DNA of 64,000 nt from Rhodococcoides trifolii (lineage in GTDB: Bacteria > Actinomycetota > Actinomycetes > Mycobacteriales > Mycobacteriaceae): assembly GCF_014635345.1 (NCBI RefSeq), contig NZ_BMCU01000002.1, positions 434,001 through 498,000 of the forward strand, written 5' to 3'. A model generated the notes under the pieces. It was not told the DNA's origin, did no database searches, and was given only the letters and a program-made list of their open reading frames with translations. A program made the position numbers and the translations under genes. This document shows positions 1 through 8,519 of this stretch, piece by piece (position 1 is the first letter of the stretch; every line of letters starts with the position of its first letter).

Positions 1-963
1 ATCCTGACCGTCGTGGCCGGCCTGGCCAACGGCACCATGAACATCATCCCGTGGGGCGGACCCACCGTCCGCGCCGCATCGGCACTCGGAATCTCCCCGT
101 CCGACGTCTTCATCCCGATGGTCCCCTCGCTCATCGTCGGTCTGATCATCGTGGTCCTGTTCTCGATCCACCTCGGCATCATGGAGCGCCGTCGCCTCGG
201 CTCGCTCGTCTTCGAGAATCAGCTCGTCAAGCAGGGTGCAGGAACGTCGAAGACCACGACCGGCGGCGGAACCGGAGACGGTAACGACGACGGCGGCGAC
301 ACCGGACGCTTCATCGACGGCCTCGACCCGAACCGCGACACGCTGCGCCCGAAGTTGCTGTGGTTCAACGCGATCCTGACCGTCACGCTCCTCGTCGTCC
401 TCGTCATGGACATCCTCCCGATCCCGGTGCTCTTCATGATCGCCGCCTCGATCGCGCTGACGTTCAACTTCCCGAAGGTCAAGGAGCAGGGCGAGGCAAT
501 TGCCCGGCACTCCTCCTCGATCGTCTCGGTGGTCGCGATGGTTCTCGCCGCCGCCATCCTCACCGGTGTCTTCCAGGGAACCGGCATGGTCGAAGCGATG
601 GCGCAGTGGCTGCTCAACGTCATCCCGTCGGGAATGGGCCCCTACCTTGCCGTCATCACCGGTGTCCTGAGCCTCCCGCTCACCTTCTTCATGACCAACG
701 ACGCGTTCTACTTCGGCATCCTCCCCGTGCTCTCGGAGACCGCCGCGAAGTACGGCATCGAGCCGGTCGAAATGGCACGCGCCTCGATCACCGGCCAGGC
801 AGTCCACCTGCAGAGCCCGCTGGTCCCGGCCATCCTGCTCCTGGTCACCCTCGCCGGCGTCTCGCTCGCCGACCACCACAAGAAGGTTCTGTGGCGAGCG
901 GCCGTGGTCTCGATCTCCATGCTGGTCGTCGGCGTCCTCGTCGGCCAGATCCCCTTCGGCTGA
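1..963 (+). CDS. CitMHS-family citrate/divalent-metal:H+ symporter, C-terminal part
   Basis: This is the 3' part of a transporter gene. The reading frame is open back to base 1, so the true start lies outside the window and about 320 residues are visible, against about 430-450 for the family. The product is an inner-membrane carrier of the CitMHS group (citrate complexed with Mg or Ca, proton symport). At least six hydrophobic segments are visible, with a polar Gly/Asp/Thr-rich cytoplasmic loop (about bases 230-310) separating the two halves. The segment with FFMTNDAFYFG and a nearby GQAVHLQSPL are typical of this family's second half. The next gene, a stress protein, begins 12 bp downstream. 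The family is fairly sure; the substrate is inferred. Confidence 0.8.
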   Translation: MLTVVAGLANGTMNIIPWGGPTVRAASALGISPSDVFIPMVPSLIVGLIIVVLFSIHLGIMERRRLGSLVFENQLVKQGAGTSKTTTGGGTGDGNDDGGDTGRFIDGLDPNRDTLRPKLLWFNAILTVTLLVVLVMDILPIPVLFMIAASIALTFNFPKVKEQGEAIARHSSSIVSVVAMVLAAAILTGVFQGTGMVEAMAQWLLNVIPSGMGPYLAVITGVLSLPLTFFMTNDAFYFGILPVLSETAAKYGIEPVEMARASITGQAVHLQSPLVPAILLLVTLAGVSLADHHKKVLWRAAVVSISMLVVGVLVGQIPFG

Positions 964-975
964 AACGGTTAGCAC

Positions 976-1374
976 ATGAGTGTCGCAGTACTGCACAGTA
1001 ACTCGGCCGAGGGCCGTGTCGCCCTCACCGAGGCGGTTCGAGAAGCACGGACCCGCTCCACCGACCTGATCGTCCTGCACGCGTTCTCCGGCTCGCAGGC
1101 CGCCGAAGAGAGCGAGGCGGCGGCTGTCGAGAACGCGGTGACCGCAGCGTTCTCGGAGATCGAATCGGCCGGAGACCTCGTCTGGAGCGTCTCCACCGGC
1201 CAACCGGACCCGGACGCCACGTCCACCCTGCTGGCCATGATCGACAAGGCCGATGCCGAGCTGGTGGTGGTCGGATCCCGCCACCGCTCCGCCGTCGGAA
1301 AGTTCCTGATGGGTCAGCCGATTCAGAGGCTTCTGCTGGAATCGCGGATTCCGGTGTTGCTGGTCAAGTCTTGA
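976..1374 (+). CDS. Universal stress protein (UspA family)
   Basis: This encodes a 132-residue single-domain Usp protein, a soluble nucleotide-binding fold linked to stress and energy signalling. The C-terminal strand-loop-helix VVGSRHRSAVGKFLMGQP matches the place of the ATP-binding motif G-2x-G-9x-G(S/T), but His replaces the second Gly and Gln the final Ser/Thr. ATP binding is therefore uncertain. It starts at ATG 12 bp after the transporter stop. Its own stop codon overlaps the TTG start of the following membrane gene, so the three genes probably form one transcript. Usp genes next to transporters are common, and a regulatory role on the transporter is only an inference. Confidence 0.85.
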   Translation: MSVAVLHSNSAEGRVALTEAVREARTRSTDLIVLHAFSGSQAAEESEAAAVENAVTAAFSEIESAGDLVWSVSTGQPDPDATSTLLAMIDKADAELVVVGSRHRSAVGKFLMGQPIQRLLLESRIPVLLVKS

Positions 1375-2465
1375 ACATCGCTCCACCCCGTGCGCGCTAC
1401 CTCCACCGTGGGGTAGCGCGCACAGCGCTGCGCTGGGTGGGTCTGGCGCTGGTCTCGACCGGTGGGTGGTTCCTGTTCGACGCGCTCGGCCTGACCGCGC
1501 CGTCGTTGTTCGCAGCCCTGGTCGTGGCTGTCGTCTTCGCGCTGACGGGCATCGGTCCGCGACGGCTCCCGAGGCCGCTGTCGATGGCCGCGCAGGGGAC
1601 GCTCGCGGTGACCATCGGCTTGATGGTCGACACGGAGACGTTGAGCGCGTTGGGCGACAACTGGATCCCCGCAGTCCTCGTCGGTCTGGCGACACTCGTC
1701 GTCAGTGCGGGCTGCGGCGCACTGTTGGCCCTGCATCGGGACGTGGACCCGATCACCGGCGCGCTGGCCCTGATCGCGGGTGGCGCAACGGGATTGGTTG
1801 CCATCGCCAAGGAGCTCGGCGGGGACGAACGGATCGTGGCCGTGGTGCAGTACCTCCGCGTGGCGCTCGTGGTGGTCACGATGCCGCTGGTGGTGACATT
1901 CGTCTTCCACGAGCAGTCGTCGTCGGGACCCACAGTCGCGGAGGACGGATCCTATTGGTGGGGAACGGTGTTCCTCCTCGGAGCCATCGTGATCGGCGTG
2001 GCCGTCGGCACCCTGATCCGGCTTCCCGCACCGGCCACGCTCGGGCCACTGTTCGTGGCGGGCACGTGCGAGCTTCTCGGGTGGCCGCAGAACATTGCCG
2101 TCCCGGAGCTGATCCTGCCGATCGCGTTCATGGCCATCGGCTGGCAGGCCGGGCTCGCGTTCACCATGGCGAGCCTGCGCGCGATCGGTCGCATCTTCCC
2201 GTACGCGGCGGCGCTGGTGCTGGTGATCGCCGGCATCTGCGCGCTCCTCGGGTGGGCTCTGTCTGCGACCACGGGCGTGTCCATGCTGACCGGCTACCTC
2301 GCCACGACGCCGGGTGGGCTGGCAGCTGTGCTGGCCGTGTCCGCGTCGACGGGCGCGGGGGTGACCTTCGTGGCGTGCGTGCAGCTGATCAGGCTGGTGT
2401 CGATGCTCGTGTCCGCACCGGTGGCGGCCAAGTTGTACGCGAGGCGGGCGGCGAAGCGTGCGTGA
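1371..2465 (+). CDS. AbrB-family membrane protein
   Basis: This 364-residue integral membrane protein has about ten hydrophobic segments arranged as two similar halves, each with glycine-rich loops (LIAGGATGLVAIAKELGGD in the first, LTGYLATTPGGLAAVLAVSAS in the second). This is the layout of the AbrB/AidB-type putative permease family, whose substrate is unknown; E. coli AbrB was named as a regulator of aidB. The start is a TTG that shares bases with the upstream TGA stop (TTGA), which implies translational coupling with the stress protein. An N-terminal basic stretch precedes the first membrane helix. Function beyond membrane transport cannot be read from the sequence. Confidence 0.75.
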   Translation: MNIAPPRARYLHRGVARTALRWVGLALVSTGGWFLFDALGLTAPSLFAALVVAVVFALTGIGPRRLPRPLSMAAQGTLAVTIGLMVDTETLSALGDNWIPAVLVGLATLVVSAGCGALLALHRDVDPITGALALIAGGATGLVAIAKELGGDERIVAVVQYLRVALVVVTMPLVVTFVFHEQSSSGPTVAEDGSYWWGTVFLLGAIVIGVAVGTLIRLPAPATLGPLFVAGTCELLGWPQNIAVPELILPIAFMAIGWQAGLAFTMASLRAIGRIFPYAAALVLVIAGICALLGWALSATTGVSMLTGYLATTPGGLAAVLAVSASTGAGVTFVACVQLIRLVSMLVSAPVAAKLYARRAAKRA

Positions 2466-2523
2466 TGGGTGGGGAAGCGTGTCCGATACGCACGCCCCGT
2501 CCCGGTCGGGGGACAATGAGGCC

Positions 2524-2829
2524 ATGACAGCACCCGACGCCGACGCGCATCACGGCTACATCGGTGACAAGGCGAAGTACCTCAACCGTCTCAAGCGGAT
2601 CGAGGGTCAGACTCGTGGCGTCGCCCGCATGATCGACGAAGAGCAGTACTGCATCGACATCTTGACTCAGATCTCCGCGCTCACAGCGGCGCTGCAGAAC
2701 GTCGCCCTCGGGCTGCTGGACGATCACCTCGCGCACTGCGTGGCCGACGCCGTGCAGGAAAGCAACGAGGCAGGGGCGGAAAAGCTCGCCGAGGCGTCGA
2801 AGGCGATTGCCCGACTCGTACGGTCGTGA
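2524..2829 (+). CDS. CsoR-type metal-sensing repressor (DUF156)
   Basis: This 101-residue all-helical protein belongs to the CsoR/RcnR/FrmR repressors, which bind DNA as tetramers and release it on metal or sulfur-species binding. The Cu(I)-site pattern is present: Cys43, His68 and Cys72 (C...HxxxC). The RLKRIEGQxRG motif near residues 22-32 is diagnostic. I chose the ATG at 2524. A longer upstream extension would be unrelated in sequence, and a -10-like GACAAT ends 6 bases before this ATG, suggesting a leaderless transcript. No copper ATPase or other metal exporter lies beside it, so the regulated gene and the inducing ligand are unknown. Confidence 0.87.
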   Translation: MTAPDADAHHGYIGDKAKYLNRLKRIEGQTRGVARMIDEEQYCIDILTQISALTAALQNVALGLLDDHLAHCVADAVQESNEAGAEKLAEASKAIARLVRS

Positions 2830-2917
2830 CCGGACCGTAACGCTAGCTCTGTTAACGACTTTCATGATGGCCCGGATAGACGGAGTGATTCAACACACGT
2901 CGAGAAGGGTGTTCGAG

Positions 2918-3385
2918 ATGGCCGCACGCCGCTGGCTTATGGGATTCGTCGCGTTGGGCGCCGCTCTGGTGCTCTCCGGATGTGGGGGCGGATCGACGGG
3001 CGCGCCGACACCGTCGACCACTACGACGATTGCGCCGACCACCTCCGTGACGACCCCGGCGCCCACCACCGAGCCGGCCGCCGCTCCGGCCGCGCCGGTC
3101 CAGACGTCCTCGCCGGAAAGCAACGCGTCGGTGCCGGTCGAGGCCGAGCGCTGCACCAATCGGATCGACTATGCCGACGACCCGCGATCGAACGCGGAGA
3201 TCAATTCCATCGGTGAGTCGACCGGTGTGTGCCCGCAACCGAGCACGTCCCTGCCATCACCCGAACCTGTCCCGGACGATCGCTGCACCAATCAGATCGA
3301 CTATGCCGGTGACCCGCGGTCGAACGCGGAAATCAACTCGATCGGGGAGGCGACCGGCGCATGCCCGGCACCTATCCCGTCGTGA
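2918..3385 (+). CDS. Secreted lipoprotein with two Cys-bounded repeats
   Basis: This 155-residue protein has an N-terminal signal ending in a lipobox (LSGC, lipidated Cys22). A Thr/Pro/Ala-rich linker (about residues 28-70) follows, then two copies of a roughly 29-residue unit. Each unit begins with (E/D)RCTN, contains IDYA-x-DPRSNAEINSIGE, and ends TG-x-CP, so each has two cysteines that could form a disulfide. The units are about 85% identical, which points to a recent internal duplication. The start ATG follows a GAGAAGG ribosome site. Its 3' end overlaps the convergent DUF218 gene by 14 bp. I do not recognise the repeat as a named domain. Likely location is the outer face of the cytoplasmic membrane or the envelope; the function is unknown. 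Confidence 0.75.
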   Translation: MAARRWLMGFVALGAALVLSGCGGGSTGAPTPSTTTTIAPTTSVTTPAPTTEPAAAPAAPVQTSSPESNASVPVEAERCTNRIDYADDPRSNAEINSIGESTGVCPQPSTSLPSPEPVPDDRCTNQIDYAGDPRSNAEINSIGEATGACPAPIPS

Positions 3386-3989
3386 CTGTCGCGGGTTCCC
3401 GCCCCGACAGCAGGTCCAACACCACTTTCGGACGGGCCAACCACTCGCGAGCGTAGTTGCGCAGCAACGCAAGTCGGTTGCAGTCGCACGACGCGTCCAC
3501 CCCGTCGACGTCGATTCCCTTCTCCCGGCACAGTGCGACGGCACGCGAGACGTGCAGTCCCTGCGTCACGACGAGTGCACGGTGGATCCCGTAAGTCGTG
3601 GCAGCGCGTGCGCAGGTGTCGTAGGTGTCGACGCCGTGCGGGTCGCCGACGATTGCGTCGGGATCGATTCCGGCGGCGACCAGATAGTCGGTCATGGCTG
3701 CGATCTCGTTGCCCGAGGCGCCGTCGGCATCTCCGGACACCAATACGTCCGACGCTCTTCCGGCTTCGACCAGTTCGATTGCTGCGTCGAGACGACCCTG
3801 TAAGAACTTCATCGGCTTCCCGTCCCGCACCTGTGAACCCAGCACGATGACGGTCGGAGCCGTCGGCGCCTCGGCGACGTCGTGCACACGGCCCGACGCG
3901 AGGTACGCCACCCACGCCGCCGAGCCGAGCACGACCAGAATTGCCGCTGACACGATCGCGACGGCGGAACGGGCGAGCACGGTCTTCAT
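3372..3989 (-). CDS. DUF218/YdcF-SanA-like envelope protein
   Basis: This 205-residue protein has one N-terminal membrane anchor (about residues 8-30) followed by a DUF218 domain. Family hallmarks are visible: TVIVLGSQVRDGKP at the start of the domain, a central VSGDADG segment, a TYDTCARAA segment and VVTQGLHVSRAV. E. coli SanA, of the same family, affects the vancomycin barrier, and YdcF binds S-adenosylmethionine. The biochemical activity of actinobacterial members is not established. It lies alone on the minus strand between two lipoprotein genes on the plus strand, consistent with an envelope role but no more than that. Confidence 0.8.
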   Translation of the reverse strand: MKTVLARSAVAIVSAAILVVLGSAAWVAYLASGRVHDVAEAPTAPTVIVLGSQVRDGKPMKFLQGRLDAAIELVEAGRASDVLVSGDADGASGNEIAAMTDYLVAAGIDPDAIVGDPHGVDTYDTCARAATTYGIHRALVVTQGLHVSRAVALCREKGIDVDGVDASCDCNRLALLRNYAREWLARPKVVLDLLSGREPATVTTG

Positions 3990-4062
3990 GACCAGAACTT
4001 AACGGTCTGTTCTGTGGTAATTCTGAAACCGGGAACGCGTCCGCGTATTAGTCTGCAAATTC

Positions 4063-5325
4063 ATGAAGCGGACTTCGGTTGTGTGTTTCGCATTCTTCTC
4101 GGTCGCCGCACTGTCGGTGGCGTCCTGCTCGTCCGCGTCGACGGACACCCCCGAGACCACCGCCCCCGCAACGTCGTCTCCGGCGGGCACATCGACGTCG
4201 GCGCCGCCCAGTACGACAGCGACCCCTGCCGAGCTGACACCCATCGTCGGCTCGATCACGGCCCCGCCGAACCCCGTCCCGGGGACCGACGGGAAAGTTC
4301 ATCTCGCATACGAGCTCGACTTGACCAACTTCGTCAGTCAACCGGTGACGGTGCAGTCGATCACCGTGAGCGACGGTGACACCGTGTTGCAGAATCTGAC
4401 CTCGGATGTGCTGCCCGAATGGACCAAGGTCTTCGGAACAACCGAGCCCGGGACGACTTTCGGACCCGGTCAGAGCGGTCTGGTGTGGATCGACGCGGTG
4501 GTGGATTCGATGGATCAGGTACCCGACACACTCGAGAACCGCATTTCGGTGACGCTGGCAAACCCAAGCCCTCCCATCCTTCCCGCGTCGTTGACGTATT
4601 CGATCGCCCCGGTGACCGTGGACAAGGTGGAGCCCGTACGGATTTCACCTCCGCTTCGCGGAGAGCGGTGGGTGGACGGGAACGGATGCTGCTCGGTGAC
4701 CGCCCACCGGGGCGCGGTCAGCCCGTTGAACGGAAAGCTCTGGGCGCCCGAACGGTTCGCCATCGACTGGGTGCAGCTGGACGCCGAGAACAGGTTGTTC
4801 ACCGGCGACAAGACGTCGACCGCAAGCTACCCGTACTTCGGCGACGACGTGATGGCCGTGGCCGACGGCAGGGTGGTTGCGGTCGTCGACGGGCTTCCGG
4901 AACAGACACCCGGCGCCAATCCCAGTGGACTGTCCGTCGACCAATACGGCGGCAACCACGTGGTGCAGGACATCGGCAACGGGCACTATGCGTTCTACGC
5001 GCACCTGCAGACCGGCAGCACGTCTCGGGTGAAGGTCGGCGACGAGTTGAAGACCGGGGACGTCCTCGGTCTGCTCGGCAATTCGGGTAACACCGATTCA
5101 CCACACCTGCATTTCCACGTGATGGACGGAATCGATCCGCTCGTGTCGAACGGGCTGCCGTTCGAGTTCGAATCCTTCGACACCACCGGGAAATTCGCGT
5201 CGTCGGACGCCGTGGACCGGCTGCTCGACGTGAGCGCACCGGCCCAGCTCGAACCCGGTGTCACGACCGAAGCCAGAACGAACGAGATGCCGATGTTCAT
5301 GGACGTGGTGAGCTTCCCGAGCTAG
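4063..5325 (+). CDS. M23-like (LytM) peptidase-domain lipoprotein
   Basis: This 420-residue exported protein has a lipobox (SVASC, Cys22) and a Thr/Pro/Ser-rich linker to about residue 60. A beta-rich middle domain follows, then a C-terminal M23 domain (about residues 205-370). The SPHLHFH segment (His348, His350, His352) gives the conserved HxH zinc/catalytic motif, and GHYAFYAHL is the usual preceding strand. The first zinc-ligand motif, normally HxGxD, reads RFAID (Arg231 to Asp235), so one His ligand is replaced. It could be an active variant or a degenerate, amidase-activating type. A -10-like TAGTCT sits 8 bases before the ATG, suggesting a leaderless mRNA. The 3' end overlaps the next convergent gene by 4 bp. 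Confidence 0.82.
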   Translation: MKRTSVVCFAFFSVAALSVASCSSASTDTPETTAPATSSPAGTSTSAPPSTTATPAELTPIVGSITAPPNPVPGTDGKVHLAYELDLTNFVSQPVTVQSITVSDGDTVLQNLTSDVLPEWTKVFGTTEPGTTFGPGQSGLVWIDAVVDSMDQVPDTLENRISVTLANPSPPILPASLTYSIAPVTVDKVEPVRISPPLRGERWVDGNGCCSVTAHRGAVSPLNGKLWAPERFAIDWVQLDAENRLFTGDKTSTASYPYFGDDVMAVADGRVVAVVDGLPEQTPGANPSGLSVDQYGGNHVVQDIGNGHYAFYAHLQTGSTSRVKVGDELKTGDVLGLLGNSGNTDSPHLHFHVMDGIDPLVSNGLPFEFESFDTTGKFASSDAVDRLLDVSAPAQLEPGVTTEARTNEMPMFMDVVSFPS

Positions 5326-6917
5326 TTCATCTCGACGCCGGCAATCTGCCGGACCGAACCCTGTCCGTCGAACGCGATTTGACGCAACGCGACCTTCTCG
5401 ACGAAGAATCGGTCGTGACTCACGATGACGACAGCACCGGGGAATGCGACGAGTGCTCGTTCGAGTACCTGTGTGCTGGGTAGATCGAGGTGGTTGGTGG
5501 GCTCGTCGAGCACGATGGTCCCGGCGCCGAACAACAAGCATTGCGCCAGCGCGACACGTGCCCGCTGACCGCCCGACAGGGTCCCGATCCGAGCCTTCTG
5601 GTCGAGCTCGGAGAACTGGAGGAGCGTCAGGAAGCGAGCGACGTCCTTCTTGGTCGCGGTGAGGGCGAGGCTGTCGGGCATGGCGTTGACCGAGTGGGTG
5701 ACGGTGTCGTCGTCGTCGAGATCGTCGAGCACGCGGTTGTAGTGAATGAAACTCGGCGCCTTGGTCTTCCACTTCACGCGACCCGAATCGGGTTCCTGTG
5801 CCCCGGTCAGCACGTCGACGAGAGTGGACTTTCCACACCCGTTCGGTCCCGTGACCGCAATGCGGTCACCCCGATGGATCTCGAAGGACACGTCCGCGAA
5901 GAGTGGGCGATCGCCGAACGCCTTCGTGAGATTCTCGACGACGCAGAGATCGTCGTGCACGTGCAACCCGCCGTAGATACTGGTGATGACCTGATCGACC
6001 GGGCGCGGATTCTTGCTCTTCTTGATGTTTGCGAGGCGTCGTTTCAGCACGCCCGACGGATTCTTCTGCGCCTCTTTACGATCCGCGATCGCATCCTGCT
6101 CGTACGCCAGCAACTGCTGCTCGTTGCTGAACTCTCGTTCGAGGTTCTTGAGTCGAAACTGCTTCTGCTGAACGTAGTCGGAGTAGCTGCCGTCGTACGT
6201 CTGAAGGTGGTTGTTCTCGATCTCGACGATGGATGTGACCACCTGCTCGAGGAAATGCCGGTCGTGCGAGACCACCAGAAGCGCCCCCCGGAAATCGCGC
6301 AGCCACCGCTCGAGCCACGCTATTCCGGCGACGTCGAGGAAGTTCGTCGGCTCGTCGAGCAGCAGCACGTCCGGTGCCTCGAGCAATATCTTTGCCAGAG
6401 CCGCCCGGTTTCGCCACCCGCCCGAGAGCTTGTCGACGGGGAGGTCTCGACGTTCTTCGTCGAACCCGAGCATCGACAGCGCCGTGTCGATGGCCTGGTG
6501 ATAGGTCCACCCACCGCGGTGTTCCATGGCGTCGAGCAACTCGGCCTGGCGGTCGACGAGTCGGTACATCTCCTTCTCGTCGATGTCCCCGCCCAACAGC
6601 TGCTCGACTTCGGTCAGTTCCGTTTCGACGGAGCGAATCTCGGCGAACAACGCTTCGAGTTCGGTGCGAATGCTGCTGTCGCCGTTCAGCTCCGAGAACT
6701 GGGAGAAGTATCCGATACGCGCACCGTCGGTGACGTCGACGGTTCCGCTGTCGGGTGCGTCCCGGCCGAGGAGCAGCTGCAGCAGGGTGGTCTTACCGGT
6801 CCCGTTGCGCCCGATGAGGCCGATGCGGTCTCCGTCGCCGAGTCGAAAGAAGACCTCGCGCAGGATCACTTTCTGCTCGTAGCCCTTGGCAACGTCGTTC
6901 AGTCGTATCCAGCTCAC
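5322..6917 (-). CDS. ABC-F family ATPase (ribosome-associated type)
   Basis: This 531-residue protein has two tandem ABC ATPase cassettes and no membrane segment. That is the ABC-F class, which acts on ribosomes (translation factors or antibiotic protection). Walker A motifs are GRNGTGKTT (residues 36-44) and GPNGCGKST. The signatures are LSGGWRNRAALAK and LSGGQRARVALAQ, and the Walker B/D-loop motifs are LLLDEPTNFLD and IVLDEPTNHLD. The charged inter-domain linker contains KNPSGVLKRRLANIKKSKNPRP. I chose the GTG at 6917 because the protein then begins MSWIRLNDVAKGY, as in the family, and leaves a 48-bp divergent gap to ligB. Longer upstream starts would run into the ligase gene. Whether it protects against a drug is unknown. 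Confidence 0.88.
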   Translation of the reverse strand: MSWIRLNDVAKGYEQKVILREVFFRLGDGDRIGLIGRNGTGKTTLLQLLLGRDAPDSGTVDVTDGARIGYFSQFSELNGDSSIRTELEALFAEIRSVETELTEVEQLLGGDIDEKEMYRLVDRQAELLDAMEHRGGWTYHQAIDTALSMLGFDEERRDLPVDKLSGGWRNRAALAKILLEAPDVLLLDEPTNFLDVAGIAWLERWLRDFRGALLVVSHDRHFLEQVVTSIVEIENNHLQTYDGSYSDYVQQKQFRLKNLEREFSNEQQLLAYEQDAIADRKEAQKNPSGVLKRRLANIKKSKNPRPVDQVITSIYGGLHVHDDLCVVENLTKAFGDRPLFADVSFEIHRGDRIAVTGPNGCGKSTLVDVLTGAQEPDSGRVKWKTKAPSFIHYNRVLDDLDDDDTVTHSVNAMPDSLALTATKKDVARFLTLLQFSELDQKARIGTLSGGQRARVALAQCLLFGAGTIVLDEPTNHLDLPSTQVLERALVAFPGAVVIVSHDRFFVEKVALRQIAFDGQGSVRQIAGVEMN

Positions 6918-6965
6918 GTAGGTGAACTGTAGGTCACTGTCGGTGGGCCGCGTTACGTTGAGTAG

Positions 6966-8483
6966 ATGCTTTTGCATTCGATCGTCACCGCCAGCGCCGA
7001 GGTCGGCGCCACCCGGTCGCGCAAGGCGAAGACCGCGACGATCGCGGAACTGGTGCAGTCGGCGTCCGCGGACGAGCTCGCACCCGTGGTGGCGTGGTTG
7101 TCGGGGGAGACGCTGCAGGGTCGCATCGGTGTCGGAGGTCGCACACTCGTCGGCGCCCGTGGTGACGGTGCCGCAGAGCCGACGCTCGACGTGGCCGAGG
7201 TCGACGCAGTGTTCGACGAGTTGGCGTCGACGTCGGGAGCCGGGTCGGCCAAGCTGCGCCTCGAACTGCTCGCGTCGATCTTCTCGCGCGCGACGGCGGA
7301 GGAGCAGGATTTTCTGTTCAGGTTGATCACCGGTGAGGTGCGGCACGGCGCCCTGGAAGGCGTCATGACCGACGCCATCGCGGTGGCGTCGGGTCAGAAA
7401 CTCGACGTCGTGCGGCGTGCCTTCATGCTGTCGGGCAGATTGCCGGCAACGGCCGTCGCCGCGATGAGCGGCGGCGCGGACGCGTTGGCCGAATTCAGGT
7501 TGCAGGTCGGGCGGCCGGTGCGTCCCATGTTGGCCTCGCCCGCCGAATCGGTGGCCGACGCGCACGCCGATCTGGGAGGGGACGTCAGCGTCGAGTTCAA
7601 GCTCGACGGTGCCCGCATTCAGGTGCACCGCGACGGCGACGAGGTGCACATCTTCACCCGTACCCTCCGCGAGATCACGTCGTCCGTTCCCGAACTGGTG
7701 GAGCTGGTGCTCGGATTGGACTGCAGCAGTGTGGTTCTCGACGGTGAGACCCTGGCGCTCACCGACTCCGGCCGGCCCCGCCCGTTCCAGGAGACGATGA
7801 GCCGGTTCGGCGCCACGTCCGAACGCGAACTGTTGCTGCAGCCGTACTTCTTCGACTGCCTGGCATTGAACGGTGAGGACCTGCTCGATCGGCCGCTCTC
7901 CGAACGACTCGCGGCGTTGACGTCCGTAGCGGGGCAGCACCTGATTCCGTCCCTGCGGACACCCGACCTCGATGCCACCGAAGCACACCTCGACGCGGCG
8001 CTGGACGCCGGGCACGAGGGCATCATGATCAAGGCGCTCGGCTCCACGTACGCGGCGGGACGGCGCGGAAAGTCGTGGCAGAAGGTCAAGCCGGAACACA
8101 CACTCGACCTGGTGGTCATCGGAGCGGAATGGGGATACGGCCGCCGCACTGGATTCCTGTCCAACCTCCATCTCGGAGCGCGTGACGTGGACGGGGGCCC
8201 GCCGATCATGGTCGGCAAGACGTTCAAGGGGCTGACCGACGAACTGCTGCGATGGCAGACCGAGGAGTTCCCGAAGCACGAGTCCTCACGCGACAAGTAC
8301 GCCGTGCACATGAACCCGATCCTTGTCGTCGAGATCGAACTGGACGGCGCCCAAGTCAGTACCCGGTACCCCGGCGGAGTCGCCTTGCGATTCGCACGGG
8401 TGCTGCGGTACCGGCCGGACAAGAACCCGGCCGACGCGAGCACCCTCGACGACATTCGGGCGCTGCTGCCAGGCCGAAACTGA
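6966..8483 (+). CDS. ligB: ATP-dependent DNA ligase LigB
   Basis: This 505-residue ligase is close in length to M. tuberculosis LigB (507). It joins nicked DNA using ATP. An N-terminal helical DNA-binding domain (about 1-170) precedes the nucleotidyltransferase domain with the motif EFKLDGAR, where Lys212 is the AMP-accepting residue. Further nucleotidyltransferase motifs are visible: LDGETL, FFDCL, EGIMIKALGSTY and KSWQKVKPEH. An OB fold ends the protein. It diverges from the ABC-F gene and stands alone. Such ligases are non-essential accessory repair enzymes beside the NAD-dependent LigA. The ATG start leaves a normal-length N-terminus (MLLHSIVTAS). Confidence 0.93.
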   Translation: MLLHSIVTASAEVGATRSRKAKTATIAELVQSASADELAPVVAWLSGETLQGRIGVGGRTLVGARGDGAAEPTLDVAEVDAVFDELASTSGAGSAKLRLELLASIFSRATAEEQDFLFRLITGEVRHGALEGVMTDAIAVASGQKLDVVRRAFMLSGRLPATAVAAMSGGADALAEFRLQVGRPVRPMLASPAESVADAHADLGGDVSVEFKLDGARIQVHRDGDEVHIFTRTLREITSSVPELVELVLGLDCSSVVLDGETLALTDSGRPRPFQETMSRFGATSERELLLQPYFFDCLALNGEDLLDRPLSERLAALTSVAGQHLIPSLRTPDLDATEAHLDAALDAGHEGIMIKALGSTYAAGRRGKSWQKVKPEHTLDLVVIGAEWGYGRRTGFLSNLHLGARDVDGGPPIMVGKTFKGLTDELLRWQTEEFPKHESSRDKYAVHMNPILVVEIELDGAQVSTRYPGGVALRFARVLRYRPDKNPADASTLDDIRALLPGRN

Positions 8484-8519
8484 GCGGCCTGCCTGACCCC
8501 GGCCCGCATGCCCGCCCGC

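Noticed and set aside
5490..6932. Plus-strand 480-codon frame opposite the ABC-F gene
   Set aside because: It is antisense to a complete ABC-F protein and has no start context.
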